Counted from the stretch's first letter, positions 7,046-15,649 are shown. The stretch is 21,205 nt of DNA from Woronichinia sp035285405 (GCA_035285405.1 JAYKJI010000126.1:1-21205), one strand, 5' to 3'. Program-made: numbers and translations. The notes: a model not told the origin generated them from the sequence alone.

Positions 7046-8485
7046 ATGGGTTTTAAAACCAGGGAATCTTCCCCAGCGAAGTGGTGGGCTTTAACTGGAG
7101 TCTGTTTAGGGGTGACCATGTACACCCTAGATAGCAGCATTGTTAATATTGCGGTTCCCACCTTTCTGAAAGTTTTTAAAACCGATTTAGTAACCGTTCA
7201 ATGGGTAATTATTGGCTATTTACTGGTCATTACCTCTGCTCTGTTAGCCGTTGCCAATCTGGCCAACCAAATTGGTCAAAAGCGGATTTTTCTAACGGGT
7301 TTAGGCATTTTTAGCTTCAGTTCTTTGCTCTGTGGTTTGGCCCCTAATATTGAATGGTTAATTGCCTTTCGGGTCTTACAAGGCTTTGGGGCAGTGGGTA
7401 TGGCAGCTTTGATGTCTTCCATTGTTGTCAGAATTTTTGCCAAAGAGCAATTAGGACAGGCTTTAGGGTTAGTGACGGCTGCCGCTACCATTGGCACTTC
7501 CATTGGGCCCAGTGTGGGAGGTTTATTAATTACCTGGTTTGATTGGCGAGCGATTTTTCTGGTCAATATTCCCATTGGTCTAACAGCGATCGCCATTATT
7601 TGGCAAACCTTACCGCCTGATCCACCCATGACGAGTAACAATGCTTGGGTATTTGATTGGACGGGGTTTGTGCTGATCACCGTGAGTTTAACCAGTTTAT
7701 TAATTATGATGATCAATAGCACGGAAGCCAATTTTGATCACAGATTATTGCTTGCGCTTGCTTGTTTTTGCCTCCTCAGTTTTTTAAGTTTTCTCTATGT
7801 AGAATCTCGCTTAACATTTCCCTTACTAGACTTAGCTATTTTTAAAAGTCCAACTTTTAGCATTGGTTTATTGGGGCGTTTTACCTCTATGGCCATTAAT
7901 GCTGGCTATCTGTTTATTATCCCTTTTCTCTTAGAACAAGTTTTAAATTATTCCACTAGTAAAGCCGGTTTATTGCTAACGACTACCCCCGTTATTGTGG
8001 GCTTAACGGCTCCTTGGTTTGGAAAATTATCAGATAAATTTGGTGCAAGTCGCTTTAATATTGCCGGTTTAATCTGCATGGCTTTGGCATTAGCTTTGAT
8101 GACAACTTTTTCCGTTACGATGACCGAATGGGGATTTTTAGGAAGAGTCTGGATCTGGGGGTTAGGCTTAGGTTTATTTAATGCTCCCAATAATGCCATT
8201 ATTATGAAATCCGTTTCTACCCAACAAAGTAGCCTGGCTTCGGCCTTACTCTCCTTATCGGTGATGTTTGGACAGGTGATCGGGGTTAGTTTTTTGGGTA
8301 CATTATTTCGCACCTTTTCACTGCGGGCCAGTCAGTCTCCCCAGATTCACAATCTGATTGAACTCCATCCTACGGCGATCGCTACTGGTATTACCCAGAC
8401 CTTTTTATTAGCCATTATTCCCGTTGTAATAATGATTATTTTAAATCTAGTTTGGAGTACCAAATTTTCATCGCCTTCCTCCTAA
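7046..8485 (+). CDS. MFS transporter, DHA2 (EmrB/QacA) family
   Basis: A 479-residue inner-membrane exporter predicted to have about 14 transmembrane helices and to work by proton antiport. DHA2 landmarks are clear: motif D1 LDSSIVNIAVP (28-38) in helix 1, motif A-like VANLANQIGQKR (69-80) in the loop between helices 2 and 3, motif B RVLQGFGAVG (109-118), and the antiporter motif C around TSIGPSVGG (151-159) in helix 5. Substrate cannot be told from sequence; drug or metabolite efflux is the usual role. The gene starts 8 bases after the gyrB stop (ATG 7046) and is probably cotranscribed with it or read through from it, although no strong ribosome binding site is visible in the gap. No obvious functional link to gyrase. 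It faces the following minus-strand gene across only 27 bases. Confidence 0.9.
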   Translation: MGFKTRESSPAKWWALTGVCLGVTMYTLDSSIVNIAVPTFLKVFKTDLVTVQWVIIGYLLVITSALLAVANLANQIGQKRIFLTGLGIFSFSSLLCGLAPNIEWLIAFRVLQGFGAVGMAALMSSIVVRIFAKEQLGQALGLVTAAATIGTSIGPSVGGLLITWFDWRAIFLVNIPIGLTAIAIIWQTLPPDPPMTSNNAWVFDWTGFVLITVSLTSLLIMMINSTEANFDHRLLLALACFCLLSFLSFLYVESRLTFPLLDLAIFKSPTFSIGLLGRFTSMAINAGYLFIIPFLLEQVLNYSTSKAGLLLTTTPVIVGLTAPWFGKLSDKFGASRFNIAGLICMALALALMTTFSVTMTEWGFLGRVWIWGLGLGLFNAPNNAIIMKSVSTQQSSLASALLSLSVMFGQVIGVSFLGTLFRTFSLRASQSPQIHNLIELHPTAIATGITQTFLLAIIPVVIMIILNLVWSTKFSSPSS

Positions 8486-8512
8486 GCTTGAGCCACAATT
8501 AAGAACAGCTAT

Positions 8513-9814
8513 TTAGGAAACATTCTGTAACGGTTCTAACTTAGTAAATTGTAATTTTTTCTTGACCTGAGAATCCGGTGAAGGTAGGGCTGGATAAATT
8601 TTGGGTGGTAAGATTTTGGTGCTTTTAGGAGAGGTGATATGTAGTCTTCTCCTCATCACAGATAGCTTCGGTAACTGAAGATCTAAGGGAACATGATTAT
8701 CCCCTTCCGTGACAACCACATCAATTGTAAAAGTCCTGTTATGGTCGGGATAGGAAAGCTCAACGAGATAACTAATTTCTCGTTTACGGGTGTATATAGT
8801 CGAATGATCTTGAACGGAAAGGGTTGCTGGGATTGCCGGAATTTCTGTGGAAACCTGGGTTATGTCTTCCTTGATTTCTTGAACATTTTCCTTTGCTAGT
8901 AGCGGCAACTCTTCTATACAAATCGGTTGGGTTTCTTCTTGGTTGATATCCGTTGCTAATTCTGACGACGAAACAGTGGCGAAAAGGGTTTGAATTTCTT
9001 CTGCTTCGATTTCCTCTAATTCAGCTAGAGAAGGAAATAATTGTGATAGGATTGGCTGGTCATCTTCTGCATTTATTTCATCAAGGAAAGGTAATTCTGT
9101 AATCACTGATGGGGAAGAGGAGCCAAGTTCTAATTCTTCTGGGATAGGTACATTAGGGGAATCGGATTCCGGCAAGATTACCGTGACTGAGTTGGTCGTA
9201 GCAGATGAGTTTAAAGATAACGGATCTGGTTCAGGCGTTAAGGGAGCATCAATGTTGACAGGCTGACAAATTGCTTCCATTTCATAATGAATTTGACTAA
9301 TGGCTTCTAATTCAGGTGTTAAAACGGCTTCTTCAAGGTAGGCAAATTGATGAGGTGTGGGAGTAAATACGTCAGGCAGAGGTGATAATTCGGGCATCTC
9401 CATTGATCGGAAGAAATCTAGAAGAGAAGATTTTTCGGGAAGTTCCAAGGGGGTTTCTAATAGCTCAACGGGAGTAATATCAAATTGCAGTGATGTTCGC
9501 CAAGTTGCGCCGGACATTTCAGCTAAAATAGAGGGAAAACAATGAATTTGCCATTGACCAGCGGCTAAATGGGTGAAAGGAAGTAATAAAATGAAACCTT
9601 CATGATCTAAGTGGTGAGAGATAGAAGCAATGGTTTGAGGGGGATTTGCTTGCTTGAGATCTTGATAGGTAATGCGAATATCGACGTTGAGTTTGGGGCG
9701 ATCACTTTTGGCCGCCAATTGATAGCATCCGGCTGGCAAACTAGAAAGATCTGTCAGTTTAGACCATTCTGTTTCACCGTCTTTTTGAATCAAAAAGTCC
9801 CAAGTGTTGCTCAT
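8513..9814 (-). CDS. acidic cyanobacterial protein of unknown function
   Basis: I do not recognise this family. From ATG 9812-9814 the product has 433 residues. The first 120 or so (beginning MSNTWDFLIQKDGETEWSKL) look like a compact beta-rich domain. The middle, roughly 130-330, is Pro/Glu/Ser-rich, highly acidic and probably disordered. The last 100 residues contain a second ordered block (around ISYLVELSYPDHNRTF) and end in a basic tail rich in Lys, Pro and Ser. There is no signal peptide or TM segment, so a cytoplasmic or complex-associated role is likely. The frame can be extended to 9895, adding 27 residues, but the product beginning MSNTW looks more natural; neither start has a clear ribosome binding site, so the start is uncertain. 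It lies downstream of hisS on the same strand, about 210 bases away with a hairpin between. Confidence 0.7.
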   Translation of the reverse strand: MSNTWDFLIQKDGETEWSKLTDLSSLPAGCYQLAAKSDRPKLNVDIRITYQDLKQANPPQTIASISHHLDHEGFILLLPFTHLAAGQWQIHCFPSILAEMSGATWRTSLQFDITPVELLETPLELPEKSSLLDFFRSMEMPELSPLPDVFTPTPHQFAYLEEAVLTPELEAISQIHYEMEAICQPVNIDAPLTPEPDPLSLNSSATTNSVTVILPESDSPNVPIPEELELGSSSPSVITELPFLDEINAEDDQPILSQLFPSLAELEEIEAEEIQTLFATVSSSELATDINQEETQPICIEELPLLAKENVQEIKEDITQVSTEIPAIPATLSVQDHSTIYTRKREISYLVELSYPDHNRTFTIDVVVTEGDNHVPLDLQLPKLSVMRRRLHITSPKSTKILPPKIYPALPSPDSQVKKKLQFTKLEPLQNVS

Positions 9815-9903
9815 AAAATTGTCAAGAGAGGAGGAGCGACCTGATAGTAATAGATATGATACTAATTTTCTCAAATCTAACGACTTAAAAATCAAACTAG
9901 CAT

Positions 9904-9960
9904 TAAACCCCGTCTAACTTGAAAGATAAAAACTTAACTTTTCAAAGTGGACGCGGTTTA
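9904..9960. repeat. long imperfect inverted repeat between hisS and the acidic-protein gene
   Basis: TAAACCCCGTC (9904-9914) pairs with GACGCGGTTTA (9950-9960) with a single mismatch. The stem continues through AACTTGAAAG (9916-9925) and CTTTTCAAAGT (9938-9948) with small bulges, leaving a loop of about 12 A/T-rich bases. It is downstream of hisS and upstream of the next minus-strand gene. It could end the hisS transcript or shape the leader of the next gene; no U-tract follows on the minus strand, so a classical terminator is not supported. Confidence 0.45.
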
Positions 9961-10025
9961 GTTTAGGAAATTCTATTTTTAAGGTCTAGGTAAAATTACT
10001 AGAAGCGATCGCGAGATGCCCCCAG

Positions 10026-11309
10026 TTATGAGAGTTTAAGTCTGTTAATCTTGGCTCGAAGTTCCCCCAATTGAGAAAATAATTGCGTCAGACTGAGGGT
10101 TTCCTGTTCTTTTTGAGCTAACCATTTCAGTTGTACAGTTTCGGTCTCGGCCTCCGCATCTCCTAAGATTAAACAAGCGATCGCTCCACTCCGATCCGCC
10201 CGTTTAAATTGTTTGCCAAAAGCACTGCCACTGAGATCCAATTCTGCACTAAAACCAGCTTGGCGTAAGCGTTGGGCCAGAATTAGAGCCTGGGGTTCTG
10301 CCTTTTCTCCTTTGGAAACCAGATAAAAATCCGGTTGAGGGGAAAGAACTGGTTGTAATTGTTGCAATAGTAAAATAAGTCGTTCTAAGCCGATCGCCCA
10401 ACCTACTGCCGGTGTATCGGGGCCACCGAGAGAAGACACTAAACCATCGTAGCGACCACCACCGCAAACCGTTGCCTGGGCTCCTAGATCATCCGATTGA
10501 ATTTCAAAGGCAGTATGGGTGTAGTAGTCCAAACCCCTGACTAAGGAGGGATTTAATTGATAAACAATACCCAGATCGCTTAATAATTGCTGGACTTGCT
10601 CAAAATGCTGACGGGAGCGATCGCCGAGATAGGCCAAAATACTAGGAGCTTGACGGACAATTTCCTGGGTTTTTTGATCCTTACTGTCCAAAATTCGCAG
10701 GGGATTGCGGCTCAAACGTGCCTGGGAATCGGGATCGAGATCGCCATGATAGGGGGTGAGATAGTTAACCAAAGCCTCGCGGTACTGTTGACGATCCTCT
10801 GCATTGCCCACCGAGTTCAGGGATAAATGCAAATTTTTTAAGCCCAGGGTTTGCAAAATATCGGTTCCCAAAGCAATGACCTCCGCATCGGCACGGGGAT
10901 CGGCACTGCCTAAGACTTCTACTCCAATTTGGTGAAACTGCCTTTGACGACCTGCTTGGGGTCGCTCATAACGAAACATTGGCCCTTTGTACCATAGTCG
11001 CTGTACGCCACCACTGGCCTGTAGATTATGCTCAATCAAGGCTCTTACTACACCGGCGGTGCCTTCAGGTCTGAGAGTTAAAGAGCGATCGCCGCGATCC
11101 AGAAAGCTGTACATTTCTTTGCCAACTACATCGGTGGCCTCGCCAATGCCCCGTTCAAAGAGAGCCGTTTGTTCAAAAATCGGAGTCCGAATTTCCTGGT
11201 ATAGAGCCTGTTCAAGAACCTGAGCCGCCACCCTTTCCACCTGCTGCCAATAACCCATTTCTGAGGGAAGAATATCGCGGGTTCCTCGGCTCGCTTGAAT
11301 CGCACCCAT
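10026..11309 (-). CDS. hisS: histidyl-tRNA synthetase
   Basis: HisRS charges tRNA-His with histidine using ATP, as a cytoplasmic class IIa homodimer. From ATG 11307-11309 it has 427 residues, the usual bacterial length. Signatures: N-terminal SRGTRDILP (7-15), motif 1 region (about 45-68), motif 2 RYERPQAGRQRQFHQ (113-127), the HisRS-specific LVRGLDYYT (256-264) and GGGRYDGL (283-290), motif 3 AVGWAIGLERL (301-311), then the anticodon-binding domain to the C-terminus. A GTG at 11319-11321 would add four residues, but AAAGG lies about 10 bases before the ATG and touches the GTG, so the ATG is preferred. The gene is divergent from the HEAT-repeat gene, with about 118 bases between the two starts. 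Confidence 0.97.
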   Translation of the reverse strand: MGAIQASRGTRDILPSEMGYWQQVERVAAQVLEQALYQEIRTPIFEQTALFERGIGEATDVVGKEMYSFLDRGDRSLTLRPEGTAGVVRALIEHNLQASGGVQRLWYKGPMFRYERPQAGRQRQFHQIGVEVLGSADPRADAEVIALGTDILQTLGLKNLHLSLNSVGNAEDRQQYREALVNYLTPYHGDLDPDSQARLSRNPLRILDSKDQKTQEIVRQAPSILAYLGDRSRQHFEQVQQLLSDLGIVYQLNPSLVRGLDYYTHTAFEIQSDDLGAQATVCGGGRYDGLVSSLGGPDTPAVGWAIGLERLILLLQQLQPVLSPQPDFYLVSKGEKAEPQALILAQRLRQAGFSAELDLSGSAFGKQFKRADRSGAIACLILGDAEAETETVQLKWLAQKEQETLSLTQLFSQLGELRAKINRLKLS

Positions 11310-11362
11310 TCTGCTTTGCACCTTTCACTATTAATCTGCCTTATCTACCATAGCGGATGAAG

Positions 11363-11422
11363 TTGAGATCCGAAAATCCGAAAACTCTCTATAATGAGAG
11401 AAATGTTAAGAAGTGTTACAAA
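11363..11422 (+). promoter_or_regulatory. promoter with palindromic -10, tandem 8-mer and HLR1-like site
   Basis: A consensus -10 box TATAAT (11390-11395) is flanked by perfect arms CTCTC (11385-11389) and GAGAG (11396-11400). Directly upstream, in the -35 position, is a tandem direct repeat ATCCGAAA (11368-11375 and 11376-11383). A TTGAGA at 11363-11368 is 21 bases from the -10, too far for a normal -35, so an activator may be needed. Downstream, GTTAAGAA-gt-GTTACAAA (11405-11422) resembles the HLR1 element of the response regulator RpaB (two 8-mers, consensus G/T-TTACA-A/T-A/T, two bases apart); the second half is perfect and the first has two mismatches. These are motif matches, not tested sites. 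Confidence 0.5.
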
Positions 11423-11427
11423 CTCCC

Positions 11428-12096
11428 ATGGCCGTTCCAAACCTTGCTCAAATTTCAACCCAGCTAGAAAGTCCCAATTCCCGCGATCGCATGATTGCCT
11501 TAGCTTCATTACGGGAAATCAGCAGTGCGGAGGCGGTTCCTCTCATTAAAAAAGTATTAGAGGATGAAGTGTTACAAATTCGCTCCATGGCCGTATTTGC
11601 CCTGGGCATTAAACAAACCGAAGAATGTTATCCCATTTTGGTTAGACTCTTGGAAACCGATCCCGACTATGGCATTCGGGCGGATGCGGCAGGGGCCCTG
11701 GGTTATTTGGAAGATAATCGAGCTTTTGAACCGCTCTGTCGGGCTTTTTATGAAGATACCGAATGGTTAGTCCGTTTTAGTGCAGCAGTTTCTCTCGGCA
11801 ATTTGAAAGATCAACGCGCCAAACAAGTCTTACTTCAGGCCTTAGATAATCAGGAAGTGGTGGTACAACAGGCAGCGATCGCCGCGATCGGAGAAATTGG
11901 AGCCGTGGATGCAGTAGATGCTATTTTAAGATTTGCCGGTTCAGAGGATTGGTTAGTTCGACAACGTTTGGCTGAGGCTCTGGGCAATCTTCCCTGTGAA
12001 AAATCTCTTTCTGCTCTCAAGTTTTTAGCCAAAGATGAGCACTTCCAGGTGAATCAAGCGGCCCAGCTTGCGTTGCAACGGCTCCAAATAACCTAA
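11428..12096 (+). CDS. HEAT-repeat protein, NblB/CpcE-F-like (phycobilisome-related)
   Basis: A 222-residue all-helical protein made of about six HEAT-like repeats of about 31 residues, seen as recurring A-ALG/G-L patterns (ALGIKQTEE, AAGALGYLEDNRA, AAVSLGNLKDQRA, AIAAIGEIGAVDA, LAEALGNLPCEKS). In cyanobacteria such single-domain proteins include NblB, needed for phycobilisome degradation and chlorophyll/bilin handling, and the related CpcE/CpcF bilin lyase-isomerase subunits. Length and repeat style fit NblB better than CpcE. The neighbour, 40 bases downstream, belongs to the CpcS/CpeS bilin-lyase family, supporting a bilin-linked role. ATG 11428 is preferred over the in-frame GTG 11413 because the latter would fall about 18 bases after the -10 box. 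A specific symbol is not assigned, because cyanobacteria carry several paralogues. Confidence 0.8.
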   Translation: MAVPNLAQISTQLESPNSRDRMIALASLREISSAEAVPLIKKVLEDEVLQIRSMAVFALGIKQTEECYPILVRLLETDPDYGIRADAAGALGYLEDNRAFEPLCRAFYEDTEWLVRFSAAVSLGNLKDQRAKQVLLQALDNQEVVVQQAAIAAIGEIGAVDAVDAILRFAGSEDWLVRQRLAEALGNLPCEKSLSALKFLAKDEHFQVNQAAQLALQRLQIT

Positions 12097-12136
12097 AATT
12101 GATCAGGTTTGGTCAATTCGGTTTTAATAACGATTC

Positions 12137-12670
12137 ATGGAAATTCAAGATTTTTTAACGTTATGGGAGGGAAAGTGGTTCTCTCAGCGCAGTAATTACG
12201 ACTTTAACCGTAATGTGGCCGAAAGTCACAAATCCGAGTTGACTATTGAAACCTTAGCCTTTAATCATCCAACCGTTGTCGAGTTTGCGCAAAGTCAGGA
12301 TATTCCCACTTCGGAGCAAATACTGGGTTTACAAATGGGCTGGGATAATTCCGTCGATTGGGGTAAACCGAAGCAAACCGGCTCTTTACTTTATCTTTTT
12401 CTCCCTCATCCCGAACATTCCCATCACGGCCAACTGCGGCGATCGCCCCTAAAAACAGGACAAAAAGCCTTGGTCGGGAAATATCTCTTCGCAGTGGATG
12501 AAAGCTTGACGCTGATTCTAGAACACGGCCCCCTTCAGATTGAAGAAAGACTCTGGTTTGCCAGTCCTAACTTACGTCTGCGAACCAGCTTAGTCTTACA
12601 AAACCATCAGTTCAGCCATAGTGCTTTTTATACTGAAATTCGCAAACTGCCCCCCACCAAAACAGAATAA
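12137..12670 (+). CDS. CpcS/CpeS-family phycobiliprotein lyase
   Basis: A 177-residue protein whose start, MEIQDFLTLWEGKWFSQRSN, matches the CpcS/CpeS/CpcU family, where the FWxxxxGxWxSQR-type motif (here residues 6-18) opens a lipocalin-like ten-stranded barrel that binds phycocyanobilin and hands it to a cysteine of phycobiliprotein subunits. The usual later features are present: a WDNSVDWGKPKQTGS-like segment (around 109-123 of the family alignment) and a C-terminal barrel strand ending SAFYTEIRKL. Length is typical. Subtype (CpcS, CpcU or another clade) cannot be settled without a tree; some members act only as heterodimers. It follows the HEAT-repeat gene by 40 bases and precedes the lipoprotein gene by 43, so it is probably in the same transcript. 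Confidence 0.85.
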   Translation: MEIQDFLTLWEGKWFSQRSNYDFNRNVAESHKSELTIETLAFNHPTVVEFAQSQDIPTSEQILGLQMGWDNSVDWGKPKQTGSLLYLFLPHPEHSHHGQLRRSPLKTGQKALVGKYLFAVDESLTLILEHGPLQIEERLWFASPNLRLRTSLVLQNHQFSHSAFYTEIRKLPPTKTE

Positions 12671-12713
12671 TTTCCTTTCTTTTCGTCCTCTTTGGTTTAG
12701 CAATTTCCTCTCC

Positions 12714-14000
12714 ATGAACCGATTTCGATTAATCTGTTTTGGATTAATGGCAATTTGTTTAGCCATTTTTCTTGGCTTATCCGCTTGTAGTCAGCCCCTG
12801 ATTAATAGCAACGGTGATGATAGTCGCAAGTCTGCCAATTCTACCTTTGAGATTAGGGATAGTGCCTCTTCTGTCCAGAACATCAGTGGTAGTATTTTGC
12901 TGTGGCATGATTTAGATGTTAATACAGCAGAAATTAGACGAACCATTAATACCTATCAACAGATTAATCCCAATGTTAATATTGTTGTTGAACAAATCCC
13001 GAAAAGAGAATTAATAAAACGTTTTTTGCAGCAGTTTAGAGCTGGATTAGCCCCTAATCTTTTACTGATAGATTATGATTTTATGTCTAAGCTGATTCAA
13101 GCTCAGACCTTAGTCTCGATTGATCCTAAAAATATTAATACCAATGATATTCTGCCGTCTGCTTTGGCCCAAGTCACCTATAAAAATAAAATTTATGGAT
13201 TACCCGGCGCAGTCATCACTCAAATACTTTGTTACAACAAAAATAGGGTTGATGACAGTCAGGTACCAGAGAAGTTAGAGGATCTGGTCAGTCAAGCAGC
13301 AGCTGGTTACTCCATTGGCATCCCTTCTAGTTTTGAAGAAACCTTTTGGGGCATTCAGCTTTTTGGGAGTGAAGTTTTTGATGCTCAAGGTAATTTTGTT
13401 TTAAAACGAGGGAGTTGGGTGGCTTGGATGACCTGGCTACAATCCCTTAAAAACCAGCCTAAAATTATCCTGAGTTCTAGTGTTAACGCACTCAATCAAT
13501 CCTTTAAAGGAGGACATTTAGATTATCTTGTCTGTGACTCTACTTCCATTCCGGATTTTAAAAAAGCGTTAAAAAATAATAATTTGGGGGTGACAGTTTT
13601 ACCTGCTCGCGGACAGAATTTAGCGGGCCCCATCCTCTATACAAAAGTTTTAGCCATTACCAATAGCTTTAGTCCTCGCCAAACGGCGATCGCCTTAGAT
13701 TTTGCCCGTTTTGTCACCAATAAACAGCAACAAAAACAACGAGCAATGGATCTCGGTGCCTTTATTCTCCCTGACAAAACAGTGATCCTAGATAAACGCT
13801 TATTTCCCATTGAAGCGATTCTAGAGCAACAAGCTCGTTCAGCCGTGGGCATTCCGCTGGATCATATTCCGAAAGCGGAAATTGTTTTTCCGATCGCTGA
13901 GAGCCTTTACGAGCAAATTCTGGCTGGAGCAATTTCTCCTCAGGAAGGCGGAATTGAATTATTGAAATTGGCGCATCAATCTTCAAAAAAAACTCAGTAA
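12714..14000 (+). CDS. ABC-type extracellular solute-binding lipoprotein (MalE-like)
   Basis: A 428-residue periplasmic binding protein of the family-1 (MalE/UgpB-like) type. A lipoprotein signal peptide is clear: basic start MNRFR, hydrophobic core, and lipobox LSAC with Cys25 as lipidation site. The mature domain begins with ILLWHDLD and proceeds through the alternating alpha/beta lobes of type-II binding proteins, with KIYGLPGAV at the usual hinge-near position and a helical C-terminus. Sugars or other polyols are the usual ligands, but the ligand is unknown. ATG 12714 is chosen because it gives a proper signal peptide; the frame is open further upstream, into the lyase gene. No permease or ATPase gene is adjacent, so this is an orphan binding protein here. 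The next gene, 36 bases downstream, encodes an MscS-type channel. Confidence 0.88.
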   Translation: MNRFRLICFGLMAICLAIFLGLSACSQPLINSNGDDSRKSANSTFEIRDSASSVQNISGSILLWHDLDVNTAEIRRTINTYQQINPNVNIVVEQIPKRELIKRFLQQFRAGLAPNLLLIDYDFMSKLIQAQTLVSIDPKNINTNDILPSALAQVTYKNKIYGLPGAVITQILCYNKNRVDDSQVPEKLEDLVSQAAAGYSIGIPSSFEETFWGIQLFGSEVFDAQGNFVLKRGSWVAWMTWLQSLKNQPKIILSSSVNALNQSFKGGHLDYLVCDSTSIPDFKKALKNNNLGVTVLPARGQNLAGPILYTKVLAITNSFSPRQTAIALDFARFVTNKQQQKQRAMDLGAFILPDKTVILDKRLFPIEAILEQQARSAVGIPLDHIPKAEIVFPIAESLYEQILAGAISPQEGGIELLKLAHQSSKKTQ

Positions 14001-14036
14001 ACGACTCTTTAGATTTAGCCCCGATAAAATATTGAT

Positions 14037-15434
14037 ATGCCCAATCCTGAGCCTCAATCTCTTAATTATCTCCTCGATCAAATTGATAAGTTGCTAATTT
14101 TTCTAGAACGTTCCCAAGTTCAAATTCAATTAGCGGCGATCGCGACAGTCCTGGTCATGTCGGCTGGGCTATATCGACGGCTTTGGAAACGTTTTCAGCA
14201 AAAATTCCCCTTGCCATTGATGCTCTGGCAACAAGATAGACCCATAGGAGTCCAAGAATATAGCTTGATTTTAATTCGTTATTTAACCTTACCGATTCTC
14301 AATCTTTTAGGCTTGTTTATTCTGTTAAAAACTTGGCAATCCCACCAGTTTATCCATGGCTTAATTGTCGTCGCTTGGGAAATTGCTATTCTTCATACTG
14401 GCTATCGGCTTTTGCTCGCCAGTTTATGTCTCGGATTTGCACCCAAAATTGTGCGGAAATATCAACTCTCCTTTTTTCTGCCTATTTTTATCCTGCTTGT
14501 CTGTATTAGAATCATTAATATTGCGGGCAACTTTCAGGAAATATTATCAGCGGATGTATTAAACCTCTTTGGAAGTCCACTGCGAGTCGGAGCCATCTTG
14601 ATCAGTTCTGTCGGATTATATCTTTGGTTTGTTGGAGTTGGTATATTTCAATATCTTTTATTGTCCTTCTTGACTGCTAATAATCGAGTAGAAACAGGGA
14701 CAGCAGAGGCGACGGTGATCTTAATTCGCTATTTTTTGATGGCGTTTGGTATTGTGCTCATCTTTGGTTATATTGGCTTTAGTCCCACCGCTTTTGCTGC
14801 TATAACGGGAGGACTTTCCGTTGGTTTAGGCTTTGGCTTAAAAGAGGTTTTTAGTAATTTCATTAGTGGCATTTTCTTATTGTTTGAGGGCGTTTTACGG
14901 CCCGGAGACTTAATTAGTATTGATGGTACTACGGCTGAAGTAAAAAAATTAGGAATTCGAGCCACAACGGTGAAAATATCAGCCGATAACTCAGAAAAAA
15001 TTATTCCCAACCAAACATTTTTTACAGATATTGTCACCACCTTCACCGGCAGCGATCGCATTATTCGCAATTCCATCACCATTGGGGTCAGTTATGATGC
15101 CGATCCTCAAAAAGTCATTGAGATTTTGTTAGAATTAGCCGCAGACAATGCTCATATTCTCGAAGATCCCAAACCCTTGGCTTTTTTAATTGATTTTGCA
15201 GACTTTAGTATTAGCTATCAATTGACTTTTTACTTAGATGATCCCACCATTGGCAAAACCATCAAAAGTGATTTAAGTCGTCAACTGTGGCAACGATTTG
15301 CTGAAAATGGAATCGAAATGCCCTTTCCTCAGTACGATATCCATCTGCGGAGTAGCAATGTTCCTTTGGCTTACTTCAATCCTGATTCTCGTCTCGATTC
15401 TCAAGCTGATTCTGAGCCGCGATCGCCACTTTAA
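14037..15434 (+). CDS. MscS-family mechanosensitive ion channel
   Basis: A 465-residue membrane protein of the small-conductance mechanosensitive channel family, which opens under membrane tension to release solutes on hypo-osmotic shock. About six hydrophobic segments (near 29-46, 77-98, 106-134, 144-163, 182-210, 225-248) precede the conserved pore helix with GGLSVGLGFGLKEVFSNFIS (258-277), the beta domain with RPGDLISIDG (288-297) and IIPNQTF (322-328), and a C-terminal alpha/beta domain ending FPQYDIHL. It is longer than classical MscS (about 286 residues) because of extra N-terminal helices, as in several cyanobacterial paralogues. It sits last in the four-gene plus-strand run, and its 3' end faces the htrA 3' end across 215 bases with no gene. 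Confidence 0.92.
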   Translation: MPNPEPQSLNYLLDQIDKLLIFLERSQVQIQLAAIATVLVMSAGLYRRLWKRFQQKFPLPLMLWQQDRPIGVQEYSLILIRYLTLPILNLLGLFILLKTWQSHQFIHGLIVVAWEIAILHTGYRLLLASLCLGFAPKIVRKYQLSFFLPIFILLVCIRIINIAGNFQEILSADVLNLFGSPLRVGAILISSVGLYLWFVGVGIFQYLLLSFLTANNRVETGTAEATVILIRYFLMAFGIVLIFGYIGFSPTAFAAITGGLSVGLGFGLKEVFSNFISGIFLLFEGVLRPGDLISIDGTTAEVKKLGIRATTVKISADNSEKIIPNQTFFTDIVTTFTGSDRIIRNSITIGVSYDADPQKVIEILLELAADNAHILEDPKPLAFLIDFADFSISYQLTFYLDDPTIGKTIKSDLSRQLWQRFAENGIEMPFPQYDIHLRSSNVPLAYFNPDSRLDSQADSEPRSPL

Positions 15435-15649
15435 AGAAAAAAGCCAGAAAAAAGGGCAACACTGTCACAGCATCGCCCATACCCTGCCAAACTTTTCCTG
15501 GTCTCAGGACTTTTACCAAACCTAAAATATCAAGACTAACTTATTCTAAAATCAAAGGCAGATTAGGTGAAAAATGTTGATCCCCGATACTTTTCCTACA
15601 ATTATGATAAATAATTTGTGAACTCGACGGTAAGCAACTGTTACAATAC

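Noticed and set aside
7276..7731. A 151-codon frame antisense to the MFS gene
   Set aside because: It mirrors the MFS coding frame, whose motifs are clear; low complexity and no start signal.
12621..12713. A longer start for the solute-binding protein, overlapping the lyase gene
   Set aside because: It would bury the lipoprotein signal peptide, which is well formed only from ATG 12714.
15435..15649. A terminator between the MscS and HtrA genes
   Set aside because: Only a short AAGCAA/TTGCTT inverted repeat (15632-15658) overlapping the htrA stop is visible, without a U-tract or GC-rich stem.
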